This document shows positions 27,469 to 36,367 of a DNA stretch of 64,000 bases, one piece after another. Position numbers and translations under genes: made by a program. Each line of letters opens with the position of its first letter. The first letter of the stretch is position 1. Under the pieces are notes generated by a model. It was not told the origin of the DNA. It saw only the letters and a program-made list of their open reading frames with translations, and did not search any database. The stretch is from JALOLV01 sp046295175 (GTDB lineage Bacteria > Bacteroidota > Bacteroidia > Cytophagales > Spirosomataceae): contig JBKBNY010000002.1 in NCBI GenBank assembly GCA_046295175.1, positions 186,001 to 250,000 on the forward strand. Reading direction: 5' to 3'.

Positions 27469-28519
27469 ACAAAACCATCAAATTACAACCCCGAATATCG
27501 GAGTTATCGAAACGCCCAATCACTGTAAACTGCTGATTATCAAGCACATTACCTAAGTCTTGGGTTTCGATAAAACAACACGAATCTATATTGGCTAAAT
27601 CGACAACGTTGATGCCGCCTCGGGTAAATTCTTTACCTTGAGTCGATGGCTTTGGTGGGCTAAATGGGTCATTGACATCCCGTAAAAAAATCTTCATTGT
27701 ATTCGGTAATTCAAAAACACCATCGCCTTTTGAATACCCCTGCGAGAGCAATTCAGTCATTCCGTATTCTGAATGAATTTTTGAAACATGAAAACGGCTC
27801 GTCAGAATCTCGTGGACTTCTTCACGGAGCAATTCTTTTCGGCGGCCTTTCATTCCTCCAGTTTCCATGATAGTCAGTCGGTCACCGATATTCTCCAAAA
27901 AAGAAAAATCATTATCGCTTTCGGCCAAATCCAATAGACCAAAAGTTACACCTATGAGCAATACCTTTCGCCTATCTTGCTTATTATCAACGATTTGACG
28001 GAGTCTTTCGAGTAGTTCGTCGTGGTTATTCAGATAAAAACCCGATTGTTGAGAGTAGGTTCTGTAAATAAAACTTTGAACCATATACACCAAAGACGAG
28101 TTATTTCGTTCAAGATATGACGGTAAAAGTGCCAAGATGTGGTAATCGGACAGATAACCGTAGAATTTCTCGAAGATTTGCTGGCTGATAAGTTCATAAA
28201 AAGGCAAATCACTGACAAAATGCTTACTGGTTTTTTGTTTTTCGGTAGTTCCGCTGCTTTCAAAAGTTAGCTGAATCGGTGCCGCTCCCGACACAACCTT
28301 GTGATGCTTAAAAAACTGAATTGGCAAAAAAGGAATTTTATCAATTCGATTGATTTTTTGCGGATTGATTCGTAAATAGCCGAGATATTGCTGATAAACA
28401 GGATTTTGAGAGGCTTGATAACGAAAAACCTCCAGTGCTAATTCTTCAAAAGTATGAGCATTGGGCTTATTGCCACAGATTTGTAAAACGGCAGACTTTA
28501 ATTCGTCACGAAAAATCAT
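27467..28519 (-). CDS. LuxE/PaaK-like acyltransferase
   Basis: A 350-residue member of the LuxE acyl-protein synthetase family, related to adenylate-forming enzymes. The adenylate loop-like motif is FESSGTTEKQKTSKHF (about residues 84-99). Further conserved segments are VLLIGVTFGLLDLAE, METGGMKGRRKELLREE (about 210-225) and IHSEYGMTELLSQGYS (about 237-252), the last being the AMP-site motif. LuxE proteins activate fatty acids and transfer them to proteins; stand-alone relatives in Bacteroidota are often annotated as acyl transferases of unknown substrate. It is shorter than full acyl-CoA ligases, lacking the large C-terminal lid domain. No lux genes are nearby. Confidence 0.85.
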   Translation of the reverse strand: MIFRDELKSAVLQICGNKPNAHTFEELALEVFRYQASQNPVYQQYLGYLRINPQKINRIDKIPFLPIQFFKHHKVVSGAAPIQLTFESSGTTEKQKTSKHFVSDLPFYELISQQIFEKFYGYLSDYHILALLPSYLERNNSSLVYMVQSFIYRTYSQQSGFYLNNHDELLERLRQIVDNKQDRRKVLLIGVTFGLLDLAESDNDFSFLENIGDRLTIMETGGMKGRRKELLREEVHEILTSRFHVSKIHSEYGMTELLSQGYSKGDGVFELPNTMKIFLRDVNDPFSPPKPSTQGKEFTRGGINVVDLANIDSCCFIETQDLGNVLDNQQFTVIGRFDNSDIRGCNLMVL

Positions 28520-28569
28520 TCTTAAAAGAGTTCTTTATCTCGAACCCAAGGCAAAATTAATAATATGCT

Positions 28570-29097
28570 ATGAGAAAAAAAGTATTTTTGGTTTCGGCAT
28601 TTGTGATTAGTTCTTTAGTAGCCTTATTATCAGGCTGTTACACAGAGCCTACTTTCGATGTTGTGCCTTCGATTGAGTTTGCTGATATTCGTAAACAGAC
28701 AGTTTTAGATGCTATTGATGGCCAAAAGAAAGATTCGGTAATTTTGACGATTAAGTTTCAGGATGGCGACGGTGATATTGGTTTCGATAGCAAATTAGAC
28801 GTTGATGCCATCAATGCAGCCTCGCTCAAAGGTGATTTTCATTTTGTGGTTAAGACATTTCAACAACGCAGAGGTCGTCTGGTTGCCCGCGATGATTTTA
28901 ATTTTTCTGGGTTTCCGCCAAGGCTTAAAAATGATGGCAAAGTTGGTCCCATTGAAGGTTCATTAGACTATTCGATGGATTTTCCATTTAGTTTTACGGC
29001 CAAGAAAGACTCCATGAAGTTTCAGGTTTTTATTAAAGACCGAGCGGGTCATGTCAGCAATACCGTCGAATCTAAAATCATTGTTTTGAACGAGTAA
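28570..29097 (+). CDS. Lipoprotein of unknown function
   Basis: A 175-residue protein with a type II signal peptide (lipobox LLSGC, Cys23). The mature part begins YTEPTFDVVPSIEFADI and contains SVILTIKFQDGDGDIGFDS, a phrase typical of a Bacteroidota lipoprotein family without assigned function. The end is beta-rich (FQVFIKDRAGHVSNTVESKIIVLNE), suggesting an immunoglobulin-like fold. It is divergent from the LuxE-like gene and has its own terminator (29121). Confidence 0.75.
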   Translation: MRKKVFLVSAFVISSLVALLSGCYTEPTFDVVPSIEFADIRKQTVLDAIDGQKKDSVILTIKFQDGDGDIGFDSKLDVDAINAASLKGDFHFVVKTFQQRRGRLVARDDFNFSGFPPRLKNDGKVGPIEGSLDYSMDFPFSFTAKKDSMKFQVFIKDRAGHVSNTVESKIIVLNE

Positions 29098-29120
29098 GAC
29101 GATATTATTTGAGCCACTAA

Positions 29121-29150
29121 AACCTCCAATCTCCACATTGGGGGTTTTTT
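29121..29150 (+). terminator. Terminator after the lipoprotein gene
   Basis: Arms AACCTCCAAT (29121-29130) and ATTGGGGGTT (29137-29146), with one G-T pair, followed by a T-run. Confidence 0.75.
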
Positions 29151-29223
29151 ATTGCCCATTTATCATATTTTGGTTTATTTCATCAATTATAAATTTGAGA
29201 TTGCCTTTAAAATCGAAATTAAA

Positions 29224-30612
29224 ATGAGAATACTTTTAATACTTTTTATTTTTATTACACCATTTTTTGCTTATTCGCAGTCAAAAATAGATTCGGTCAG
29301 GATTCAGATTGAGAAAAATTTTAACGATAAAAACGCCGAGAAAATCTACGAATTAGCCGGAAATTCATTCCGAAAAGCAATTAACGAGAAGGATTTCGCA
29401 CAAATCAGCAAACCGCTTTTTACTCAGCTTGGTAAGTGGAATTCTTCTGAATTTCTGAAACGAGACGGTAAGGTAAATCACTACAAAGCCAGTTTTGAGA
29501 GGGCAACTCAAAATTTCTTTTTGAGCTTGGATGAAGAAGGCAAGTTTGAAACCCTGCTTTTTCAGCCATTTGAGGCCCCAATTAAGCAAAAAGAAGCTCT
29601 TGCCGAGACCGATAACCCGATGAAGAGCAAGCTGGACTCGACCGTCGAAAAATTGGTACGCCCTTACATTCAGAAAGAAAACACTATGGGGCTTTGTATG
29701 GCGGTTATTCAAGACGAAAATGTCAAGTATTACAGCTACGGCGAAACCAAAAGGGGAAATGGTGAATTGCCCAAATATGATAAAACTTTATTTGAAATCG
29801 GTTCGGTTTCTAAGACTTTTACGGCTCTTTTGCTCGCCAATGAGGTTGTGAATGGACGAATGTCGCTCGATGACCCAATCACTAAATATTTGCCCGATTC
29901 TATCAAAAACATGAGCTATAAAGATAAACCGATTACTTTGGTAACGCTCTCAAATCACAATTCGGGTTTTCCGAGGTTACCTATGAACCTTTACCAAAAA
30001 GGCGACCCTGTCGATAATCCGTACAAAAATTATGATATAAATCGGCTTTTTACTTACCTCAAAAACTTTAAGCCGTATCGAGAAGTGGGTGGACAGTACG
30101 AGTATTCAAATTTGGCCGTTGGATTGCTCGGAACTCTCATTGCTCAAAATAATCAGACAACTTATGAGCAAATTCTCTTAAAGAATGTTTGTAAACCGCT
30201 TCATCTAAAAAACACTAAAATTACACTGGGAAAAAAAGACAAATTGGCTCAAGGATACGGTGTAAATGGAAAAGAGGCTTCGCCGTGGGGTTTGAACGCT
30301 CTCGAAGGGGCTGGAGGAATCCGCTCGACAGTTGAAGATATGAGCAAATACATTCAGGCTAATTTGAAGCCAGCAACTCTCAAGGAAGCCATTGAGTTGA
30401 CTCATAAAAGTACTACGACAGTAGATAAACGCAATGTAGGTTTGGGATGGCACATCCAGAATGTAGGAACCAATGAAATTATCGTTCACAATGGTCAAAC
30501 GGGTGGATACGTTGCTTTTGCTGGATTCGATAAAAACCGCCAAATCGGAGTTGTTATCTTGACGAATGGCTCAGTGGAGGTCAATAATATTGGCTTAGGA
30601 TTATTGAAATAA
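29224..30612 (+). CDS. Beta-lactamase-related serine hydrolase with N-terminal DUF3887-like region
   Basis: A 462-residue exported protein from ATG 29224, which starts a signal peptide (MRILLILFIFITPFFAYSQ); a TTG at 29152 would put 24 non-signal residues in front. Residues 25-115 resemble DUF3887 domains (KIYELAGNSFRKAINEKDFAQI). The rest is a class C beta-lactamase/penicillin-binding fold: S194-V-S-K197 in EIGSVSKTF, a YSN-type motif in YEYSNLAVG, and HNGQTGGY as the third motif. These proteins are usually esterases, peptidases or of unknown substrate rather than true antibiotic resistance enzymes. It is a single gene, ending just before a palindrome shared with the tuf region. Confidence 0.88.
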   Translation: MRILLILFIFITPFFAYSQSKIDSVRIQIEKNFNDKNAEKIYELAGNSFRKAINEKDFAQISKPLFTQLGKWNSSEFLKRDGKVNHYKASFERATQNFFLSLDEEGKFETLLFQPFEAPIKQKEALAETDNPMKSKLDSTVEKLVRPYIQKENTMGLCMAVIQDENVKYYSYGETKRGNGELPKYDKTLFEIGSVSKTFTALLLANEVVNGRMSLDDPITKYLPDSIKNMSYKDKPITLVTLSNHNSGFPRLPMNLYQKGDPVDNPYKNYDINRLFTYLKNFKPYREVGGQYEYSNLAVGLLGTLIAQNNQTTYEQILLKNVCKPLHLKNTKITLGKKDKLAQGYGVNGKEASPWGLNALEGAGGIRSTVEDMSKYIQANLKPATLKEAIELTHKSTTTVDKRNVGLGWHIQNVGTNEIIVHNGQTGGYVAFAGFDKNRQIGVVILTNGSVEVNNIGLGLLK

Positions 30613-30617
30613 AAAAA

Positions 30618-30639
30618 GAACACGCCAATTGGCGTGTTC
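30618..30639. repeat. Palindrome sharing arms with 20093-20118
   Basis: GAACACGCC (30618-30626) and GGCGTGTTC (30631-30639) with AATT between. The arms are identical to those at 20096-20104/20107-20115. It lies between convergent genes and may also act as a terminator. Confidence 0.7.
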
Positions 30640-30665
30640 CTGCATATTCAAATCATTTGCTTCCA

Positions 30666-31730
30666 TTATTTTGCTACTTCTTTCTTCTCTGGAAAAACCA
30701 ACGACGCTCCAATACTCACTACCAAAATCGAAACGATGACGATTAGCGAATGAAGGTTTGTGAAGCCAAGCTCCGAAAGTTGGTGGTGCAATAGCATTTT
30801 AACACCAATAAATGTCAACAAAACGCCCAATCCGTATTTTAAGAATCGGAAAAGTCCCATGATATTCACCAAAAAGAAAAACATTGAGCGTAAACCCATG
30901 ATGGCAAATACATTCGAGAAAAAAACAATGTAAGGGTCTTTGGTGATTGAGAAAATGGCAGGTATCGAATCTACGGCAAAAACAACGTCTGTACCAGCAA
31001 TGACCAGCATCACAACAAAAAGCGGTGTGATGTACCATTTCTTAAATTTCTTATGATAAACCAAAAAATGGTCGATGACGTTGCGTTTGTAAACATTGAA
31101 ATACTTAGAAGCAAATCTCACAACGGGGTGTTTTGAAGGCTCGATTTGCTCTTCTTCGTCTTTGCTCCAAAAGATTTTAAGACCCGTATAAACCAAGAAT
31201 CCACCGAAAATGTAAAGAATCCAATCGAAACGCTGAATCAATGCCGAACCCAAGAAAATAAAGATGAATCTTAAAACGATTGAACCCAAAATACCCCAAA
31301 CCAACACTTTTTTGTAATAACGCTCTTGTACACCAAACGAATTGAAAATAAGGATAAATACAAAAATGTTATCGACCGAAAGCGAATACTCCGTCAGATA
31401 ACCCGTCAGATAGTCAATCGCCATGGTATTTTCAAATGTCTGCAAAGCAGCATCGAAACTTTCGGGCAATTTTAATGCTGGATAATACTCTTCTGTAATA
31501 TCGAGCAGGTGTCGATAATCGCTCACATCGTGGATAAAATACCCGTAAGACTTAATAAAGAAGAAAAACCCAATCGACAACGCAACCCAAACTGCACTCC
31601 AAAAACCAGCTTCTTTGAAGCTAACTATGTGGCTTTTGCTCTTGCTGAATGCTCCGAGGTCAAAAGCCATCACGAGGGCTACAAAAATCGAAAAGCCAAT
31701 AAAAAATATTGTTTCGTTTGAAAAAGTCAT
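30666..31730 (-). CDS. TerC/Alx-family integral membrane protein
   Basis: A 354-residue membrane protein with eight or nine helices, from ATG 31730 (MTFSNETIFFIGFSIF); a start at 31763 would add 11 residues. Family motifs are visible: FLTGYLTEYSLSVDNIFVFILIF-like (residues about 102-125) and GTDVVFAVDSIPAIFSI (about 230-247), both containing the conserved Asp of TerC. TerC/Alx proteins are linked to manganese export and metal or tellurite stress, and in some bacteria are controlled by the yybP-ykoY riboswitch; I see no such riboswitch upstream. It is a single gene, converging on the serine hydrolase. Confidence 0.92.
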   Translation of the reverse strand: MTFSNETIFFIGFSIFVALVMAFDLGAFSKSKSHIVSFKEAGFWSAVWVALSIGFFFFIKSYGYFIHDVSDYRHLLDITEEYYPALKLPESFDAALQTFENTMAIDYLTGYLTEYSLSVDNIFVFILIFNSFGVQERYYKKVLVWGILGSIVLRFIFIFLGSALIQRFDWILYIFGGFLVYTGLKIFWSKDEEEQIEPSKHPVVRFASKYFNVYKRNVIDHFLVYHKKFKKWYITPLFVVMLVIAGTDVVFAVDSIPAIFSITKDPYIVFFSNVFAIMGLRSMFFFLVNIMGLFRFLKYGLGVLLTFIGVKMLLHHQLSELGFTNLHSLIVIVSILVVSIGASLVFPEKKEVAK

Positions 31731-31874
31731 AAATAAATGAATCTTGTAAAGAATTAACAACAAAAGTATCTGCCAAATAGTTTGACAAATACAAGTTGCA
31801 AATGTAACTCATTTTATGGCTTAGTCATATCTTTTATTGGCAATATGTTCGGTTTGGAAACCTAAAACATGGAA

Positions 31875-31896
31875 GTTCGAGATTGGAATCTCGAAC
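31875..31896. repeat. Perfect palindrome (REP-like)
   Basis: GTTCGAGATT (31875-31884) and AATCTCGAAC (31887-31896) are exact complements around GG. A second small palindrome, GGTTTGGAAACC, lies at 31851-31862. The pair of adjacent hairpins is typical of REP-type repeats. Confidence 0.65.
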
Positions 31897-31923
31897 CAGT
31901 AAAATAGAAAGCCAGATTTTTTA

Positions 31924-33126
31924 TTAGACTAATTTGAGTCCTTCAAATCGTTTCCCCAGAATCGCTACATCATTGACATTGAGCCAGTTACGTAGCAATG
32001 AAGCATAGATTTCTCGAAAATCTACCGAAAACCTCAAATCACCATCATCAAGGTTTTTGAGGTTAGGAGCTTCGTTTAGTACAGCCGGACGTTTGAGATT
32101 TCCACCAATCAGAAATACGTTGTTGGCTGTTCCGTGGTCGGTTCCGCCACTGGCATTCTGTTTTACACGTCTTCCAAATTCCGAAAACGTCATCACCACC
32201 ACATCGTTAAGTTTATTGTTTCGTTTCAATTCTTCGGTAAAAACCTTCACCGATTCGGCGTAGTTTTCGAGCAATTTATTTTGCTGATTTACTTGATTGA
32301 AATGCGTATCGAAACCCGAAATACTGACGTAATAAACATTGGTTGGCATTCCCGATATAATCAGTTCAGCGATGGTTTTGAGGTTTTGTCCGAGTTCGCC
32401 TTGTGGATATTGACCCGTAGAACGATAAATTTTTGATTTTGAATGTAACACTTCGGCCGATGAAGCGGTTTCGGCCAACGTTTTGTAGAGATACGAAACA
32501 TTCTCATGCTCGCTCACGGGCTTAGTTTGGCTCAATCGTTCTACAAAATTGTTATTGACTTGTTTGTACAGCTTGGCGGGGTCTTTGGTCGATAAGGCTT
32601 TGATTTTATCGCCTTTGAGGGCCAAACTCAAGGTATCGTCAATCTCTAAAGCTTTGTAGGGCGAACAGTTTATTTGGCATGACGAATCGAGATAACGACC
32701 AATCCAGCCCGTTGTGAGGTATTCGTCAGAGTCGCTGGCCGTATGCCAAATATCCATCGAACGGAAATGAGAACGGTCGGGGTTTGGATAACCGACATTG
32801 TTGATGATACTCACCAATCCGTTATCATAAAGTTCTCTCAAAGCACCCATTGACGGATTTAGCCCGATTTCATCATTCAGTTTCAAAACCTTATCTTGCT
32901 TAATGCTAATACTTGGGCGGGCTTTGTAATATAAATCATTGCGGTATGGCACAACGGTATTCAGCCCATCGTTTCCACCCGATAATTGAATGATAACAAG
33001 CGTTTTATCTGTATTTTGGACTAAACCCATTTGTTGGGTTTCGTAGGCCTTCAAAAAGTTCGGAATCATCATGCTGCCTGCGGTAGCAAAAGCCGATTTT
33101 TTTATAAATTCTCTGCGTGTATTCAT
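31924..33126 (-). CDS. DUF1501 domain protein with Tat-like signal
   Basis: A 400-residue exported protein. The N-terminus MNTRREFIKKSAFATAGSMMIPNF is a twin-arginine-type signal, although the third position is not the strict SRRxFLK. DUF1501 features include VIIQLSGGNDGLNTVVPY (about residues 44-61), DRSHFRSMDIWHTA and VMTFSEFGRRVKQNASGGTDHGTANNVFLIGG (about 303-335), reminiscent of the alkaline phosphatase/sulfatase superfamily metal site. It lies 15 bases downstream of a DUF1800 gene. The two are a conserved pair in many bacteria; their reaction is not established. Confidence 0.92.
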   Translation of the reverse strand: MNTRREFIKKSAFATAGSMMIPNFLKAYETQQMGLVQNTDKTLVIIQLSGGNDGLNTVVPYRNDLYYKARPSISIKQDKVLKLNDEIGLNPSMGALRELYDNGLVSIINNVGYPNPDRSHFRSMDIWHTASDSDEYLTTGWIGRYLDSSCQINCSPYKALEIDDTLSLALKGDKIKALSTKDPAKLYKQVNNNFVERLSQTKPVSEHENVSYLYKTLAETASSAEVLHSKSKIYRSTGQYPQGELGQNLKTIAELIISGMPTNVYYVSISGFDTHFNQVNQQNKLLENYAESVKVFTEELKRNNKLNDVVVMTFSEFGRRVKQNASGGTDHGTANNVFLIGGNLKRPAVLNEAPNLKNLDDGDLRFSVDFREIYASLLRNWLNVNDVAILGKRFEGLKLV

Positions 33127-33141
33127 GGTGTTTAAGTTCGT

Positions 33142-34563
33142 TTAGCACAATTGGTATTCTGGCAACATCATCAGTCCGAGGGTCGCTTGCTTGATGGCTT
33201 CTTCACGGTCTTCGGTTTTGATTTTATTCTCGAAACCTTTCAAAAACGTTTGATTTACTGGTATTTGCAACAAATATTGACTCGCTTCTTGTACCAATTC
33301 GTTTGGTTTATCGGCTTTGAGTTTTTTGATGTAAGAATCCCAATCTACTTCGGCGGCGAATGTTCGACCTCTTTTGTTCATAAAAGTGGTGCCTACATCG
33401 CCATCGTCTTTGGCTGCTACATTGATGGTCGAGTTTTTGAGAATCATCAAAGGCAACTCCATCCTGAACAACAAACTCGAACTATCAATCCACGACTGAC
33501 CGCTTGCCCAACCTGCAACATTAGGCGGAAACAACAACACTTGCCCCAAAACCTTTTGTGTAAATAAAAGTGGTTGTTTTTCCTCGAATCGAACGCCCAA
33601 ACCCCTCTGAATACCAACCAAAAGTTCAATCGGTGATTTGATTTTTGAACCAATATTTTGCTCATCATAAAACCAATTTGAAGTAAAAATATGCTCCATC
33701 AATTGGCTAATGTCGTACTCGGATTCATAAAACCGTTTCGCTAAATCGTTGATGATTTCTTGGTTAGGCGTGTCATTGATAAAAAATTTGTAAATTTTGG
33801 TTGTGATAAACTTCGCAGTCTGACGCTTCGACAAAATCAGTTCTATCACGTCTTCGCCTTTGAAATTGCCCGTTTTTCCAAAAATCGTCTTTTCGCCGTC
33901 GTCGTGCCATTCTTCTCTAAATTCAAATTCGGCTTTTAGTGGCCTAAAACTCCAACCCGTAAATGCCCGAGCGGCTTCTTTGATGTCTTTTTCGGAGTAG
34001 TTGCCACGCCCGAGCGTAAAAAGCTCCATGACCTCACGAGCAAAGTTTTCGTTGGGGCTTCGTTTGCGGTTTTGTTGATTGTTGAGAAACTGCAACATCG
34101 CTGGCTCTTTTGATACCGCCATGAGCAAATCACCGAATTTACCAAGGGCATTTTCACGAATCGTATTGAGATAACTCTGCGAAAACGCTGGATTTATCGA
34201 CCTTGCCACCAAAACGCCGTGCCAAAACAAAGCCATCTTTTCGCGAAAAGCCCCACCACCAACCATCAAATCTACCCAAGTGGTGTTGAGCGTGGCGTGT
34301 TCTTCTTTGCGGTCTTGTACGAGCTTCTTTTGGCGTTCTTTATTGGCATTAGGGTCGTTTTTATCGCTTAGGTCTTTGAGTTGTTTGAGTTCGGCCATTA
34401 CTTCGCCCCAACTCACGATGTCGATTCTCCTGAATTTTTCAGAATCTTTCTTCAAAGCCGCAAAAACCTTTTTGGCCGATTTGCCCTCAAAAGCCTTTAT
34501 TACCGCCAACGACTCGCCGAAACCCGCACGCCAAAATAAATGTTGTACCTCTCGCTGATTCAT
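33142..34563 (-). CDS. DUF1800 domain protein
   Basis: A 473-residue protein matching the DUF1800 family along its length. It starts with HLFWRAGFGESLAVIKAFEGKSA, then has FWHGVLVARSINPAFSQSYLNTIRENALGKFGDLLMAVSKEPAMLQFLNNQ and ENFAREVMELFTLGRGNYSEKDIKEAARAFTGW, and ends with PPNVAGWASGQSWIDSSSL and the LLRIPEYQL-like MLPEYQLC. No signal peptide is evident at the annotated start. DUF1800 proteins occur beside DUF1501 proteins; the pair has been proposed to act on the outside of the cell, but no reaction is proven. It is the first gene of the two-gene operon. Confidence 0.92.
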   Translation of the reverse strand: MNQREVQHLFWRAGFGESLAVIKAFEGKSAKKVFAALKKDSEKFRRIDIVSWGEVMAELKQLKDLSDKNDPNANKERQKKLVQDRKEEHATLNTTWVDLMVGGGAFREKMALFWHGVLVARSINPAFSQSYLNTIRENALGKFGDLLMAVSKEPAMLQFLNNQQNRKRSPNENFAREVMELFTLGRGNYSEKDIKEAARAFTGWSFRPLKAEFEFREEWHDDGEKTIFGKTGNFKGEDVIELILSKRQTAKFITTKIYKFFINDTPNQEIINDLAKRFYESEYDISQLMEHIFTSNWFYDEQNIGSKIKSPIELLVGIQRGLGVRFEEKQPLLFTQKVLGQVLLFPPNVAGWASGQSWIDSSSLLFRMELPLMILKNSTINVAAKDDGDVGTTFMNKRGRTFAAEVDWDSYIKKLKADKPNELVQEASQYLLQIPVNQTFLKGFENKIKTEDREEAIKQATLGLMMLPEYQLC

Positions 34564-34671
34564 AGTTTTCTGGTCTATCTTTTTTTATTGGATAAGATTT
34601 GATAGTTTAGGGTTTAATTGAATCACTGATTTCGTTGATTTTTTGAATGAATTATTTGATTTTTAATAAAA

Positions 34672-35154
34672 ATGAAAGAAACGGCTAATTACTTACGACA
34701 AACGATTGCGTTTTTACGCCCACATCTCGAAAATATTTCGGATGAAAATGCTACTATAAAACCTGCACCACACAAATGGTCGAAGAAAGAAATCATCGGC
34801 CATTTGATTGATTCGGCTTGTAATAACCAGCAAAAATTTGTCAGAACAATGGCACTACCACATTTAGATTTTGTGGGTTATGCTCAAGATTTTTGGGTAG
34901 ATGTTCAGCGATATAATGCGTATGATTGGGGAAATCTGGTTAGACTTTGGTCTATTTACAACGAACACATTGCTCATATTATTGAGTATGTAAACCCCGA
35001 AAAGCTATCGAATACTATTTCTATTGATGGTTCGCAGCCATTTACGCTACAATTTATCATGCAAGACTACGTAGAGCATATCAAACACCACATGAAAGTG
35101 GTTCTGCCCGATGTGGCTATCGAAAGTAAATTTGAGAATGTGTATAGTGCGTGA
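34672..35154 (+). CDS. DinB-like (DUF664/DfsB type) four-helix protein
   Basis: A 160-residue DinB superfamily protein, a four-helix bundle that usually binds a divalent metal through three histidines. Candidates are H52 region in KKEIIGHLIDSACNN and H144/H145-type residues in DYVEHIKHHMKVVLP. The opening with YLRQTIAFLRPHLENISDENATIKPAPHKWSKKE is typical. Some relatives are thiol-dependent S-transferases; the role here is unknown. Its stop overlaps the region of the DNA polymerase IV start (8 bases upstream of ATG 35163), so the two are co-transcribed. Confidence 0.85.
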   Translation: MKETANYLRQTIAFLRPHLENISDENATIKPAPHKWSKKEIIGHLIDSACNNQQKFVRTMALPHLDFVGYAQDFWVDVQRYNAYDWGNLVRLWSIYNEHIAHIIEYVNPEKLSNTISIDGSQPFTLQFIMQDYVEHIKHHMKVVLPDVAIESKFENVYSA

Positions 35155-35162
35155 TTGAAACC

Positions 35163-36236
35163 ATGGAAAAGCAACGCAAAATCATTCATATCGATATGGA
35201 TGCGTTCTTTGCTTCGGTCGAGCAGCGAGATTTTCCCGATTTACGAGGAAAACCCGTTGCCGTGGGCGGAAGTAGCGAACGTGGCGTTGTGGCGGCGGCA
35301 AGTTATGAGGCTCGTAAGTTTGGGGTTCGGTCGGCGATGTCTTCTCGGATGGCAAAGCAAAAATGCCCGAATCTGATTTTTGTTCGTCCACGGTTTGAGG
35401 TTTACAAACAGGTTTCTAATCAGATTCGAGAGATTTTCTTAGAATATACTCCTTTGGTTGAGCCGCTTTCGCTCGACGAAGCCTATCTCGATGTTACCGA
35501 AAACCTCAAAAATAAATCTACGGCTACTGAAATCGCCCAAGAAATCAAAGAACGGATTTTTGAAACAACCAATCTGACGGCCTCGGCGGGGGTTTCGTAC
35601 AATAAGTTTTTGGCAAAGTTGGCATCCGACTACAAAAAGCCCAATGGTTTGTTTGTCATAAAACCTTCGGCAGGAGAGAAATTCGTCGAAAATCTCGAAG
35701 TGGGGAAATTCCACGGTGTTGGTCGAGTTACTGCCGAAAAAATGAATAAAATGGGGATTCTGACCGGCAATGACCTCAAAACCAAAAGCCTCGAATTCTT
35801 GGTAAAGCATTTTGGTAAGGTTGGTAACTATTATTTTGATATTTGCCGCGGAATCGACAACCGCAACGTAAACCCCGATAGTATCCGTAAGTCAATCGGT
35901 GTTGAGAATACTTTTGAAAGGGATTTTACCGAACCCGATGATTTGTACCGTGAATTAGACGATATTATCGAACAGCTCTGGCGAAGAATGAACCGAGCAA
36001 AGGCATTCGGCAAAACGATTACGTTAAAAATCAAATTTGCTGATTTTGAGGTAATTACCCGCAGCAGAACCTCGCAATTGGCTATTATAGACGAGCAATT
36101 CTTGGCAAAAGTTTCTTACGAAATGTTGCACCAGTTACTCCCCATGCCCAAGGGTGTTCGGCTGATGGGCGTGTCTTTGGGTAACCTCGAATTTGCCGAC
36201 GAAATGATTGGCCGACAACTTACTTTGAATTTTTGA
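35163..36236 (+). CDS. dinB: DNA polymerase IV
   Basis: A 357-residue Y-family translesion polymerase that copies past damaged bases without proofreading. Catalytic acids are visible: D11 in HIDMDAFFASVEQRD, and the acidic pair in SLDEAYLDVT (about residues 103-112). The thumb/HhH region (KFHGVGRVTAEKMNKMGI) and the C-terminal little-finger domain are present, at normal length. I chose ATG 35163; a GTG at 35151 overlapping the upstream stop is an alternative. A beta-clamp binding motif at the very end (RQLTLNF) fits the QLxLF type. Confidence 0.95.
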   Translation: MEKQRKIIHIDMDAFFASVEQRDFPDLRGKPVAVGGSSERGVVAAASYEARKFGVRSAMSSRMAKQKCPNLIFVRPRFEVYKQVSNQIREIFLEYTPLVEPLSLDEAYLDVTENLKNKSTATEIAQEIKERIFETTNLTASAGVSYNKFLAKLASDYKKPNGLFVIKPSAGEKFVENLEVGKFHGVGRVTAEKMNKMGILTGNDLKTKSLEFLVKHFGKVGNYYFDICRGIDNRNVNPDSIRKSIGVENTFERDFTEPDDLYRELDDIIEQLWRRMNRAKAFGKTITLKIKFADFEVITRSRTSQLAIIDEQFLAKVSYEMLHQLLPMPKGVRLMGVSLGNLEFADEMIGRQLTLNF

Positions 36237-36367
36237 CCCCTCGCAACACCCAAATTCAACAAAATCATTTATCTTGCCGACTGTTTTCTACAATATTATT
36301 CACATTTTGTGGACAACTAACCTTCTATCTATCAAATAAACTGTTTCATTTTCAACACATTAACCCT

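Noticed and set aside
29224..30612. Antibiotic-resistance beta-lactamase
   Set aside because: The SxxK and YxN motifs occur in a broad serine hydrolase family, and the fused DUF3887-like region is atypical of resistance enzymes, so resistance should not be claimed.
31731..31900. yybP-ykoY-type manganese riboswitch before the TerC-like gene
   Set aside because: TerC/Alx genes may carry one, but the upstream region shows only short palindromes and not the riboswitch fold.
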